Positions 44,851 through 54,566 of a stretch of DNA of 64,000 nt are shown one piece after another (position 1 is the first letter of the stretch; each line of letters begins with the position of its first letter). The notes beneath the pieces are model-generated. The model was not told where the DNA came from. It ran no database searches and worked only from the letters and a program-made list of their open reading frames with translations. Position numbers and translations under genes: made by a program. This DNA comes from Euclidia mi (taxonomy: Eukaryota; Arthropoda; Insecta; Lepidoptera; Erebidae), in contig OX123186.2 of the NCBI GenBank assembly GCA_944739405.2, positions 35,015,551 to 35,079,550 of the forward strand, in the 5' to 3' direction.

Positions 44851-45394
44851 CTGTATCTGAATCTAATATACTCATATAACAACTACGAGTCCATATCGAC
44901 GGAAGAAAGCGGAATTGTCGTAACTTGAAAAAGCCAACTTTACACCAGAGCCAAAAAACTATTTCAAAAATTCATAACTTATATATTTATAGAGATGGAA
45001 AGTTGAAAATTGGTATATATTTATATAAATCTAAGGCCTATCTGATGCTTTTGTCTAAATTGTCGTTAAGTTGTGTATCATTGATTTTTCACAAGTTACG
45101 CCAATTCATGTTTCAATTTCAGGCAGCAGAAATGTTGTACCTGTGAGATGCAATGTATGGCCAACTTAGACAGACATGTTTTTTGAGCTACGGATTTGCT
45201 GTATCTTAAGTATGAAACCCTCGATACATGTTTCATTTAGCTGTATGTCGTTTATTTTATTAAATTGCATCAAAAATTTGTTTTAAGTACAAATATGGCG
45301 ACAGATGTTTTATAAATGAAATGTATCTGGGACTGAATATTTTATTGAATTTTGGAAAATGTTATTATAATCAACTGACTATAAAAAAGAACAT

Positions 45395-45612
45395 ACAGGC
45401 TTTTAAACGGTAAATATATTTCTGCAATATGTGGCTGCACTACAATAGTGTTGTAAAATTATCGATAGGCCTATCCTATTGATAGTTTTAAAGTTTTCTG
45501 AAGTCAAAATATCGATAGTGAAACCGATAGTACTATAACGCTATATAACGGTACTGTATTACAGCCACATAATGCAGAGAAATATTGTCCTTTTAGAAGC
45601 CTCTTAACAAAG
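45395..45612. repeat. Foldback nested in the transposon
   Basis: An AAATATATTTCTGCAATATG block at about 45412 pairs imperfectly with CATAATGCAGAGAAATATT near 45575, and AGGCTT/AAGCCT lie just outside. The loop holds three ATCGATAG-like motifs, the core of insect DREF/DRE sites. Could be a nested MITE. Confidence 0.55.
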
Positions 45613-46139
45613 AAAGTTACGTAAAACTATTAAAATCTCAACTTAAGCAAATTATTTCTTAATCACAACCCTCTTCCTCTTCATCAGTTTCAAGCAAAGT
45701 ATCTTTAACTTTCTTGTCGTGGTTTAATTTCAAATATTCTTGAAACCTAATGGAAGGAAAGAGGAACCCACCACGCACCCTCGGATTGACCACCCCAACT
45801 ATTGCAATAGGAAATAGGATTTGATTGAAATAGGGAGCTTATTTAAATACACAGACAATATTGGTTGCGCATTGTCTAAACTACATAGAAACTGAAATTG
45901 TTTCGGCATCTGGGAGCATAGATTTTTTTTACAAACATAATATCTGGGTTTGTCTTCTTAAATGTTTTCCCGCCTTGCTTGATAGTGAATTATCAGATGT
46001 TTCATTACTATCGAACGCGCAGCTTGATTCTGCCGACGAAAATGCCTCACTAAGCAGCAATGTATCAGCATCCTTTTCTTCAAAAAAATCATGGTACGAT
46101 TTATCAAAACTTAATTGTCTTCTGCAATTTCTTTTTTAC

Positions 46140-46756
46140 TTATACTTTTGCTTGATTCTTGATATTTTGTACTATTGTTGGCTTCAACATTTGTATCGAT
46201 GGGAATTGGACTTGAGACTTGGACTTCATAATTAGCATTCCTAATTTCTTTTTAAATTCATTATTTATTTTTTCAGAGGCAATTTTGTTAGTGTAAGAAG
46301 AACTTTTATGAACGTTAGGTAAGCAATCTTTATCTTCTAATGAATTTTCTCTCGTGAAGTTAGACTTTTGTGGTATAGTATGGAAGCAATCTTTAGATTT
46401 TTGAGCAGAAGAATTTTCAGCAGCGCAAACTAACGTTTGTACACGACAAACGTTTTGTAAGCAATCTGGAATATCTTTATTTTCATGAGAATCTTCAGCA
46501 GTGCAGAGGACTGCATACGCGTGTAAGTTAAGCAGTCTTTATTTTCATAAGAATCTTCAGCATATTCTAGACTCACTAGACTTTCGTCAGAATCAACAGT
46601 AACAAGACAATTGTAAGATGCATGACTAGTATTTTGCATAAGGTCAGATATACTGATATTTGAAAGAGTTTCCGAGCCTGATGACGTCTGAACAAAATCA
46701 TCACTTTTTTTTGTCTTTCTGCTGTGTACTATGCACCGTCGATATATTATTTTCAA
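46140..46756 (-). pseudogene. Broken low-complexity reading frame of the TIR element
   Basis: From 46756 leftward the minus strand reads a Ser-rich acidic stretch (SSGSETLSNISISDLMQN), then a repeating unit of the type ENKDCL..V recurring about four times (KDCLTYTR, KDIPDCLQNVCR, SKDCFHTI, EDKDCLPNV), with one frame change near 46515, ending at a stop near 46140. I do not recognise the family; the repeated motif and TIR context suggest an element-encoded protein. No catalytic triad is visible. Confidence 0.4.
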
Positions 46757-47510
46757 TAATTCGCTTCGTTTCAGACATGTATGATTTCGGCTTGCGAAAG
46801 GTGGGAGTACCAGACTTTAACACTCTCCAGTACCAAGGCAAGTTAAGATTTATCAAAACATCACAGCGGCAAACACGCTTTCGGAACTCGACGCTCGCGC
46901 ATCAACTGAGGCGCGACTGGAACGGCGTATCAAGAGTGCACGCTTGGTATGCTATGGTTCTAGATTGGTGTAACTGATCTCTGCATACAAAACATATGAC
47001 ATTAACAAAAAAAAATGTTTCAAATATAGTAACTATTTCATAATGTATGTACCAGTATGGAACAAATTGTTGTATCTCTATAATGGCCAAAAATATCATG
47101 GAGCAGAATTGTGGTATCTCAGACAACGTACAATTAAGGGCGACAGAAATGTCGCATCTTATTCCAAGCAGTCATTGTGACACATAAACAAAGTAGTATC
47201 TATTTTATTTAAAAAAATGCATATTTTTCATTAGTTACAACATTTTTTTATGTGCAGTGCTAAAACAAGGCAAAAATCCAAGGTCGTATCAATGAAAAAT
47301 TTTATCGTAGAATAATGATACCCAGACAAAATAATAAAATTGATTTAGCCCAAAATGCAAGTTACGACATTTCCGCTTTCTCCCGTCGATATGCTATGCA
47401 CATTATCATAATTATCCATGTGGTTGTTACTTTACCTTAGGTTTAATTTTGTTCAGCGCAGACTAAATGCTCTTACGCATCTTCAGTTATGAAACGAATG
47501 CAAAACTTAC

Positions 47511-47687
47511 TTGGACAATCTTCAATTCTGATGCATTTTCCTCCAACTTCAGAAAGTATGTAGCCCTCCATACATTCACAGCCATCTATATTTGTCTCGG
47601 CTGGTTGATATAGACAATCGGGGGGATTTGGTGAAGCGCAGGTACGAATACAATTATCAGGAACTGAACAAACTGGTGGCAGCGGAG
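47511..47687 (-). CDS. TIL-like exon, type D, module 3
   Basis: A 177-nt phase 1-1 exon: acceptor AG at 47689-47688, donor GTAAGT at 47510-47505. It codes about 58 residues: PVCSVPDNCIRTCASPNPPDC, then TNIDGCECMEGYILSEVGGK and CIRIEDCP. It has eight cysteines rather than ten, like its paralogs at 54390 and 62149, so type D is a stable eight-cysteine variant rather than a decayed domain. It is the first exon of the broken third module; the next C exon I can place downstream is 33.8 kb away. Two strong hairpins begin 21 nt upstream of its acceptor. Confidence 0.88.
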
Positions 47688-47710
47688 CTGGAAAAGACCA
47701 TTAAAGTCAA

Positions 47711-47757
47711 GGGTATTTTTCGCTAGTAGTGATGTCACTACTAGCGAATAATACCCT
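47711..47757. repeat. Hairpin next to TIL exon D3
   Basis: CGCTAGTAGTGA at 47721-47732 and its exact complement at 47735-47746, with outer GGGTATT/AATACCC extending the stem to about 22 bp. Confidence 0.9.
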
Positions 47758-47767
47758 ATATATAACC

Positions 47768-47807
47768 CATAAAACCTGCTAGAGCATGTGCTCTAGCAGG
47801 TTTTATG
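47768..47807. repeat. Perfect hairpin, 19-bp arms
   Basis: CATAAAACCTGCTAGAGCA and its exact complement around TG. It sits 10 nt from the preceding hairpin. Confidence 0.95.
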
Positions 47808-48535
47808 CATATATATCATAATATCACTCTGAGATAAAGTTTAAACAAACACTGAAGATTTTATGAAAGGAACTAAATCCTTATTTTAAACCTAGCGTTG
47901 ATTTTCGTATTGAATTGCTTTAGTCCAAAGTTTATTGCGTACATACTAGTTATGTAACGAATGTCACATTTTGGACATTCGCGAATGCGAATGCGAACAT
48001 CTGTTGCCGATATTCGCCAATGCGAATGCGAATATTCAGTTTTGATCAAATTTGACGCCATTTGCCTATAGCTTGGTGACCTTGGTGGTGGTCCCGTTCA
48101 AACGAAGTGCGTTCCGTTTGTTTTATGTTCCGAGAATAGGCGAGTTGATACGAACGCATCTGACTGAAGTGTCATTGTTGCCAGATGGGGATATTTAGCG
48201 CCATTGGGACTCTCTCTTGCCGGATGGTGACAATATATTATCCGTTGCCTACAACCTACAAGTTAGGCTGTCTCGGGGCTACACGCGCGCTCACGCCAGG
48301 CGATTCGAGAAAAAATATTCTGGCAACCCTGATTCCGCTCGCGCCGACTGGGGCATTAGGAATTTTTCAAGAAACGACACGAGACGGTTTTTAAGGACGC
48401 AAAACAGTTTCTAAAGAACCGTTTTTTCTCCTACAAACAAACTAAATGTCCAAAAATTATATAGGTGCAATTTCCTATCAATTTATATACCTATACAAAT
48501 TATTTACACATTTCACGCATCCAAAATTGGAGGGC

Positions 48536-48605
48536 AAATATTGATCGTGACTCACGATCAATATTTGAATTTTTATACGATTACTCACGATTCGTGAGTA
48601 ATCGT
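48536..48605. repeat. Two adjacent perfect hairpins inside the hAT element
   Basis: 48536-48566: arms AAATATTGATCGTGA and complement around one C. 48577-48605: arms ACGATTACTCACGA and complement around one T. Both contain TCACGA, so the second may derive from the first. Confidence 0.92.
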
Positions 48606-48837
48606 GAATTCTACTAAAACAAATTAAAATATTGAAGATTTTCAATCTAAATAAACGGGCACATAAACTACGACCTGGGACCCCAGATTAATAAAACCAG
48701 TTCTTTTTTAAGTACCACTCATAATCATGTATAAAAAATCGACTTTATCGTAATACACTATTTAATTTATCAGAGCGTGAGGTTTGTAAGGATAGAAGCA
48801 AGTGGCGTTCTGTTGTCTCTGCCTACCCCGACCGGAA

Positions 48838-48924
48838 AAAGGCGTGAGCATTTTTGGCAAATTGTATGCAAAGGTACCAATTGAAAGAGTTAAGAAAATA
48901 ACCGACAAGAAAATATGGGATGTA
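48838..48924 (+). pseudogene. RTE reverse transcriptase, N-side fragment
   Basis: Reads KGVSIFGKLYAKVPIERVKK and then KKIWDVQ, the start of the RT domain, and is cut by the TIR element exactly within this block; coding resumes at 50592. Confidence 0.7.
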
Positions 48925-49308
48925 CAGTCAACAGCAAAAGTAGATGATCAAAATCAGAAATCAAATATTAATGAACGGAGTTCGCGTCAGAACTATATGA
49001 CGTCAAAGTAAATCAAAAGTATGTGATTGTAAATTATACCAATCATTTGCTACTAGTACAGCTGTCATATATTCGTGATCAGTAAAATCTTTGAGTAAAA
49101 TTCATCAATATTGTATTCGAAATGCAAATTTATATTATTGTACATGACATCCGAATTACAGATTGACATTAAAGAGTTTCGATACTTGGATTTTTGCACT
49201 ATTCCAACAGAACTCTTCAGAGAGGTTGGACTAATAAGGTTATATTTCTTTGGAACTCTTGCTAACAGTGTGACAAAAGCGCGAAGTAAATATAAATAAT
49301 GCATACAT

Positions 49309-49470
49309 ACATACATAGACTCACGCCTGTTTCCCCGGAGGGGTAGGCAGAGGCATACTAAACGCCCACTTTTCGCCAGTATTTTGATCCCACGTAATAG
49401 GTGGCGAGCCTATTGCCGCTTATCGGGATATTTGGTTTGCCAGAGCCTCGTCTGTTGATCGGCAGGTGCA
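49309..49470 (-). mobile_element. SINE 3' half, minus strand
   Basis: Reads on the minus strand ATAGGCTCGCCACCTATTAC, TGGCGAAAAGTGGGCG, CCTCTGCCTACCCCTCCGGG, ending (TATG)n at 49309. Confidence 0.8.
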
Positions 49471-49730
49471 CCACTTGCAGATGAGGTTGGCTTGGGACCC
49501 TAAGTTCTTGGTGGGAACCCTATGCACCATAATAACCATAATCACCATAATTTTATCAGAAAAAGTACAACATAAAAAAAGAAACAAAACGCAAGGCATA
49601 GCAATAGCACAGTGTAATAATATCTTTATACTGTGGCATTAGTCTGTGACAGATAGATACACTGTGCACTGTGACAGATATATTGTAGCCGACTAGGCAA
49701 AAGCAATCATTGAGTTATAATACTTATAAT

Positions 49731-50000
49731 TTTGTATCGCATCAGCTACTTTTGAACATTGACATAAATGCACAAACATGCAAAGATAGTAATATTTATT
49801 GAATTATGGTTTTGTATCACATCAGTTACTTTTGAACATTGACATAAATGCACAAACATGCAAAGATAGTAATATTTATTGAATTATGGTTTTGTATCAC
49901 ATCAGTTACTTTTGAACATTGACATAAATGCACAAACATGCAAAGATAGTAATATTTATTGAATTATGGTTTTGTATCACATCAGTTACTTTTGAACATT
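49731..50000 (+). repeat. 80-bp tandem repeat, 3.4 copies
   Basis: TTTGAACATT occurs at 49751, 49831, 49911 and 49991, a constant period of 80 bp. Units are almost identical except the first, which has GCATCAGC instead of ACATCAGT. Recent expansion is likely. A minus-strand frame at 49906-50256 crosses it by chance. Confidence 0.95.
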
Positions 50001-50065
50001 TGACAGAAGTTACAAAAAAGAAAATACATGAGAGATGAAATTTGGTAAAATTATATTGAATATAC

Positions 50066-50262
50066 AAAGACTGCCTCTGTGGACCAGTGACTGCCTCCGT
50101 GGTCGGGTGGATAGCGTATGCGTCTGCTGATCGGAAGTCTCGGGTTAGATTCCCGGGTCGGGCAAAAGTGTTACTGGGTTTTTTCCAAACTCTCAGTAGC
50201 AGCACGGAGTCTGGTGATGTGCCCGGTAGCAATTCATCTGCTTTTCCGTAAAACATAACAAA
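50066..50262 (+). mobile_element. tRNA-derived SINE
   Basis: A box TCCGTGGTCGGGTGGATAG, degenerate B box GGTTAGATTCCCGGG, then AAAGTGTTACTGGG and CTCAGTAGCAGCACGGAGTC as in 44705. A short duplication of the head (ACTGCCTCYGTGG) precedes it. Confidence 0.8.
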
Positions 50263-50591
50263 TTAAATTACTGGGGTACTTCAAAAATAAGTATGAATAA
50301 ATTATTTGCCTCATGATTACGTGGCCTCAGTTTCATCATTTATATTTGATTTTAACTGTTCACTAGTTTTGAAATTTTTCTTCACTTCTTAGTTCTGATG
50401 CGAATTGAGTTTATAACTTTTGGAGTCAAAACTGATCACGAATTTATGGCAGCTGTACTAGTAGTTAATTATTGGTATAATTTACAATCACATACTTTTG
50501 AATCACTTCGACGCCACACAGTTCTGACGCGAACTCCGTTCATTAGTATTGAATTTCTGATTTTGATCATCTACTTTTGCTGTTGACTGTA

Positions 50592-51800
50592 CAAGCGGGA
50601 TTCTGAAAGGGTATGAGATGTACGGATCAGGATTTTTTCTTGTGAAGCATAGCCGGAAAGTTTTTGACCAAAGGTCAAAAGGTCTATTGCGCATTCGTGG
50701 ATTTGGAAAAGGCTTACGATAAAGTGGTGAGGAATGAAATGTAGTCGGTGCTGTCAATGAATATGGTAGACAGCAGCCTCATTCGAGCTCTGAAATGTCT
50801 TCATGAGGATTCTAGAGCTTGTGTGAGGATAAACGGGGCATACACTGACTGGTTTACTATCGAGAAAGGTGTTAGAGAATGATGTGTAGCGTCGCCGTGG
50901 CTGTTTAACCTCTTCCTGGACAGTTATTTGCAAGATTTAAAACATAGTGACTGTGGATTAAGAATGAATGGGTTACTCGTCAAATGCCTCCTTTATGCTG
51001 ATGATCGGGTAATACTTGCGTCTTCAACGGAGGAGTTGCAGGAGATGTTAAATAATGCATGGTGCGTTAGAGAGGAAAGGAATGAAAGTAAATGTAAGTA
51101 AAACGAAAGTTATAGTTTTTGAAAAGGAGGAATGCGTTACTGCTTGTAATGTTTTGATCGATGGACAGCGAGTGCAACAAGTGTTGTTTACAGGAGATGG
51201 TAAGAATGAAGAAGATATTGAAAGAAAAGTTAATGCAGGTAATAGAGTGAATGGAGCTCTGAAGGCGTTTATAAACAGTCAAAACGTGTCAAAAAAGGCA
51301 CGTTTGGCTGTGCATAGAGGGGTGTTAAAGCCTACCCTTATTGTATGGTAGTGAAAGTTGGGTATAGCAAAAGAGACTTGAAAGAAGAATAAATGCTGTA
51401 GAAATGAGGCCACTGAGAGGTATGCGTGGTGTATCTTTGACCGACAAAATAAAGAATTGTGTGTTAAGAGAGTGGTGTGGGGTAAAAGAAGATGTAGTGA
51501 CAAGTACCGAGAAAGGCATGTTAAGATGGTTTGGGCACATGGAGAGAGAGAAAAATTTACAAAGAAGATATATAAGACAAGTGTGAATGGGCCAGAACGA
51601 AGGGGAAGACCTAGGCAGACGTTCTCTGACCAGATTGGAGACATCCTAAAAAAGGGACAGGTCAGAAGTACCCTAAACAGAAGAGCATGCATGAGAAACT
51701 TGATGTGAGTGAATGAAGCAAGAGAGGTATGTCAGGATCGTTGCAAATGGCTTTCCGTAGTCTCTGCCTATCCCTCCGGGAAACAGGCGCGAGTCTATAT
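50592..51800 (+). pseudogene. RTE reverse transcriptase, main fragment
   Basis: Broken frames together read VYCAFVDLEKAYDKVVRNE (50670), IKGVRE..(V)ASPWLFNLFLD (50870), LLYADDRVILASS (50990), GMKVNVSKTKVIVFE (51075), MLRWFGHMERE (51520) and RRGRPRQTFSDQIGDILKKG with RRACMRNLM (51600-51705). The catalytic YADD is kept. Stops and frameshifts at about 50880, 51050, 51190, 51350 and 51570 make it inactive. This order and the C-terminal WFGHMER..RRGRPR region are typical of lepidopteran RTE copies. Confidence 0.85.
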
Positions 51801-52105
51801 ATGTATGTATGTACAATTTAATGGTTAAGCTTCATTGCCCAAAGTTAAATAAAAAATAATACCAAATGATTAAGAGAAGACTGATAATGTGTTTACGAGG
51901 TTTAGTTACTTTTTCTTACATTAAAAAAACATAAGAAATTAATGGATTTTGTTTTAATAATTAACTAAGTATTACCCTCAAAAAGCAAATATTTTATATT
52001 CGCAAAACATTCGCAGTAATTTTGCGAATGCGAATGCGAATATCCAAGAATATGCGAATATCCGCGAATGCGAATGGGAATATTCGTTACATCACTAGTA
52101 CATAC

Positions 52106-52359
52106 ACAATAAACTTTGCATAAAACTTTTTATTTTCTACATAGTTAATTTCAGTAAAAATTCTACTGATTGTCGCATATCAAGTTACGTTCACGCTAAT
52201 ATAAAAATGCGAAAGAAACAATAACCAATTTAATTTCACGATAGGATAATAATATTCCTCTTTCCGATCCAAGCTGATCACGCGTCCGGGCAAAATATTT
52301 ACATACTTTTGACTTTAAATGTTATTACCATTGCAAATACTACGGATGGATATACTCAC
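52106..52359. other. Intron between A2 and the hAT insertion
   Basis: Begins with the second half of the palindrome (CAATAAACTTTG) into which the hAT element inserted; nothing else recognised. Confidence 0.6.
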
Positions 52360-52554
52360 GACATTCTGCAGCGGGCACACAAATATCAGTGGCGTTTCTA
52401 AATGTGTCTCTCTTGCATACGCATTTAGGTTGACAATTCAATACCAAAGTGTAACAGATTGCGTCTTGGTACTCTCTGTCCTCGCAATAGCCTGAGAAAC
52501 AGTCTGAGGGACACCCATCCCATACTTCATTGGGTCTCGTACATTCGACAGGAG
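52360..52554 (-). CDS. TIL-domain exon, type A, module 2
   Basis: A 195-nt phase 1-1 exon, acceptor AG at 52556-52555, donor GTGAGT at 52359-52354. About 64 residues with ten cysteines: PVECTRPNEVWDGCPSDC, CVCKRDTFRNATDI and CVPAAEC. It is the closest relative of 60595-60789, with which it shares long identical stretches. The loop between cysteines 5 and 6 is CYTLVLNC against CNTLLLNC in the sister. A predicted secreted inhibitor domain; type A ends each D-C-B-A module. Confidence 0.9.
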
Positions 52555-53237
52555 CTGAAAAGGAAGTTTATTTGTGAGAATAATATAATAAAAGGCTCGT
52601 GCTGCTAACCTACAGGTATAACGATGAATAGTACCTACATTATTGTTGAACATTTTATATCTACAACAGTTATTAAATCAAATTTTGAAGTTATTTCTAG
52701 GAGTTATTACAGAAATAAGAATGGCTCCTAATCACTGGATACTACGTACATCTGACATACCAGAAAATTAAAAAAAAACATCATCATCCTTTTCAATATT
52801 TGTTATGTACAAAGTATTTCAAGTTTACTTGTTTTAATATATCACACACTTCATATTTCATAAAATACATATATTATTGTTTATTGCAATGTGTTTCACA
52901 GGACCGTCGGTCTAGGGACCAATCCGTTATCATTTACGCAAACAACCAGTCCATTCTATACTGAGTTCATAAAAGATACATTTTATTTCGCGCATTAAAC
53001 ATTATCTGACTCTACTTCCCTGTAATATTTCCAGTAACAGCGCGAATTTTGGTACTCTTAAGGCTTGATATCTTATGAAAGTAGTGGCATGCTATATACT
53101 CTTTTATATGCCCTTAGAGGAAGTTCCAAAAAAGGGTGAGATGTGATTAATTAGCAAATTGAATACAAATTAATACATCTATTATTTTCTGTTGTATTCT
53201 ATTCTAGCTATTAACAAGTCTAAGTTAATGTACTTAC
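52555..53237. other. Intron sequence
   Basis: Intron between exons B2 and A2, no recognisable feature. Confidence 0.5.
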
Positions 53238-53435
53238 GACAATCCGAAGACACTATGCATCTTCTGTCTTCATAGCTCAAAAATTTGTGATTGAGTTTGC
53301 AGGCACAGCCAGGTATACAAGTGGGGGTCGGTTCGCATGCGACGACGGCTCTGCTATCGTCAACGGGGCAATAGTTCGTGGGACAGACAAACTTGCAGGG
53401 AACGAAGTTAGCTGTTGGACCGCATGGGTCTCCAC
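53238..53435 (-). CDS. TIL-domain exon, type B, module 2
   Basis: A 198-nt phase 1-1 exon, acceptor AG at 53437-53436, donor GTAAGT at 53237-53232. About 65 residues with ten cysteines: GGDPCGPTANFVPCKFVC, PTNYCPVDDSRAVVAC, CIPGCACKLNHKFLSYEDRR and CIVSSDC. Sister exons are 9087-9287 and 61189-61392. The loop between cysteines 5 and 6 is CEPTPTC, longer than in type C. A plus-strand frame over the same bases (53287-53484) is its shadow. Confidence 0.9.
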
Positions 53436-53845
53436 CTATCAACAATATACATTCATATACAGTAGTTTTCTAGTAGTTCTCTAAAATTTCGTTTCGTAGA
53501 CAATCATCACATCATAATTATAACAAGGGTTCAAAAAGTAATGTAAGCATATTCAGAGCAGTGTTTGTGCTTAATGATTTATGTATAATGTCTGTAAAAT
53601 AAACATTACAACACTTGATGTCAGGAAGCTTCAGCTTCCAATACGTTTTTTATACTTCAACATTGTTTTCAAGAACAACTTAACTTGAACATTATAGGCA
53701 TTTAAACTTTCGTAGTCATTAATACTAATTTGAAATTGTCCATTGGGATATATACCAAGTAAACAAAGGTACGTGGTATTTATCCCGAAAAACCAACTTT
53801 AAATCTACTATTTTGGTCAGTGGTTATTTTTATAAGGATACTTAC
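53436..53845. other. Intron sequence
   Basis: Intron between exons C2 and B2; nothing recognised. Confidence 0.5.
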
Positions 53846-54034
53846 CTGGACACTGATCAGGCAAAATGCACTTCCCAGTTTCATTTGACCGCAGGTAGCC
53901 TGGCTTGCATTCACAGCCAATTGGTTCACACGCCTTATAACATAATACCGTATCAGGCGTCGAACAAGTAGACGGGCAAGGGAATGGACATTGTTTAGGT
54001 TGCGCATTCACGTCCCCATTGCAAGGTACGTCTT
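53846..54034 (-). CDS. TIL-domain exon, type C, module 2
   Basis: A 189-nt phase 1-1 exon, acceptor AG at 54036-54035, donor GTAAG from 53845. About 62 residues with ten cysteines: DVPCNGDVNAQPKQCPFPC, CYKACEPIGCECKPGYLR and CILPDQCP. The Cys5-Cys6 loop CYKAC would place Lys at P1, predicting trypsin-like targets (inference from Ascaris-type inhibitors). Sister exons: 61874-62056 and the more diverged pair 10838/11776. Confidence 0.9.
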
Positions 54035-54389
54035 CTAAAATAAATAAAAAGAATTATAGAAGTTGGGTATATCGACCAAAATGTCTAGTACAAAAATAAT
54101 GAAGGTTCAATCAAAACAATTCAAACCCTACATTAACTACAGTATTATAAAAACTCGGTCACAATTTTGGCACTACTGGTATGACTACAGCGCGGCAGCG
54201 GTAACGTAATAAGGCGCAGTATTGAGATCAATTCATGCTCGTCAAGTTCTCGCATTGGTTTGGCATTCATGACATAATCTAAATCTCACTATGATAATAA
54301 GAGCACAGAGATCAAAGAGATCTTGTATATTACTCGACGTTGCTAAAAAAGGCAGTCTGTTCAGACCATATACGAAATCATCAACTTAC
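54035..54389. other. Intron sequence
   Basis: The 355-bp intron between D2 and C2; nothing recognised. Confidence 0.5.
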
Positions 54390-54566
54390 TTGGACAATCT
54401 TCAATTTTGATGCACTTCCCTCCAACTTCAGAAAGTATATAGCCGTCCATACATTCACATCCGTCAATATTGGTCTTAGCTGGTTCGTAAGCGCAATCGG
54501 GTGGATTAGGAGAAGCGCAGGTACGAATGCAGTTCGCAGGCACGTTACAAACTGGAGTCAATGGTG
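54390..54566 (-). CDS. TIL-like exon, type D, module 2
   Basis: A 177-nt phase 1-1 exon, acceptor AG at 54568-54567, donor GTAAGT at 54389-54384. About 58 residues, eight cysteines: PVCNVPANCIRTCASPNPPD, TNIDGCECMDGYILSEVGGK and CIKIEDCP. It is nearly the same protein as exon 47511-47687, so these two duplicated most recently among the D copies. First exon of module 2. Confidence 0.9.

Larger units (their letters stand above)
44892..47393 (-). mobile_element. Decayed DNA transposon with 36-bp TIRs
   Basis: The ends at 44892 (CATATCGACGGAAGAAAGCG) and 47393 are inverted repeats matching at 34 of 36 positions. The 2.5-kb interior carries broken minus-strand reading frames. I could not see a clean target duplication, so the superfamily is open. 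A similar tip (TTTCGCTTTCCGCCGTCG) occurs alone at about 60505-60525. Confidence 0.65.
48925..50589. mobile_element. TIR transposon with TA duplication inserted in the RTE
   Basis: Termini CAGTCAACAGCAAAAGTAG at 48925 and its complement ending at 50589 open inverted repeats of about 160 bp (48925-49085; 50425-50589), roughly nine-tenths identical. TA flanks both ends. Removing it rejoins the RTE coding sequence. The interior has no transposase; it contains a SINE (49309), an 80-bp tandem repeat and another SINE (50066). Confidence 0.85.
48834..51800 (+). mobile_element. RTE-type LINE, 5'-truncated and split
   Basis: The reverse-transcriptase region is found in two pieces, 48834-48924 and 50590-51800, separated by the TIR element 48925-50589. 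The 3' end reads TCTCTGCCTATCCCTCCGGG and then (TATG)n, the same tail that terminates the SINEs at 24545, 27126, 49309 and 63528. The piece before 48834 also has this tail motif (CTCTGCCTACCCCGACCGG), indicating a SINE/LINE junction. Confidence 0.8.
47947..52097. mobile_element. hAT-type DNA transposon, non-autonomous
   Basis: Ends start TAGTTATGTAACGAAT (left) and, on the opposite strand, TAGTGATGTAACGAAT (right), followed on both sides by GCGAATGCGAAT-rich subterminal repeats (47974-48035; 52020-52085). An exact 8-bp duplication GTACATAC flanks it (47939-47946 and 52098-52105), the hallmark of hAT insertion. No hAT transposase remains; the 4.15-kb interior is filled with nested elements: an RTE LINE, a TIR element, SINEs and a tandem repeat. 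Confidence 0.85.

Noticed and set aside
49731..50000. Regular 80-bp repeats as a CRISPR-like array
   Set aside because: Units are directly abutting copies without distinct repeat and spacer parts, and the sequence is a eukaryotic transposon interior.
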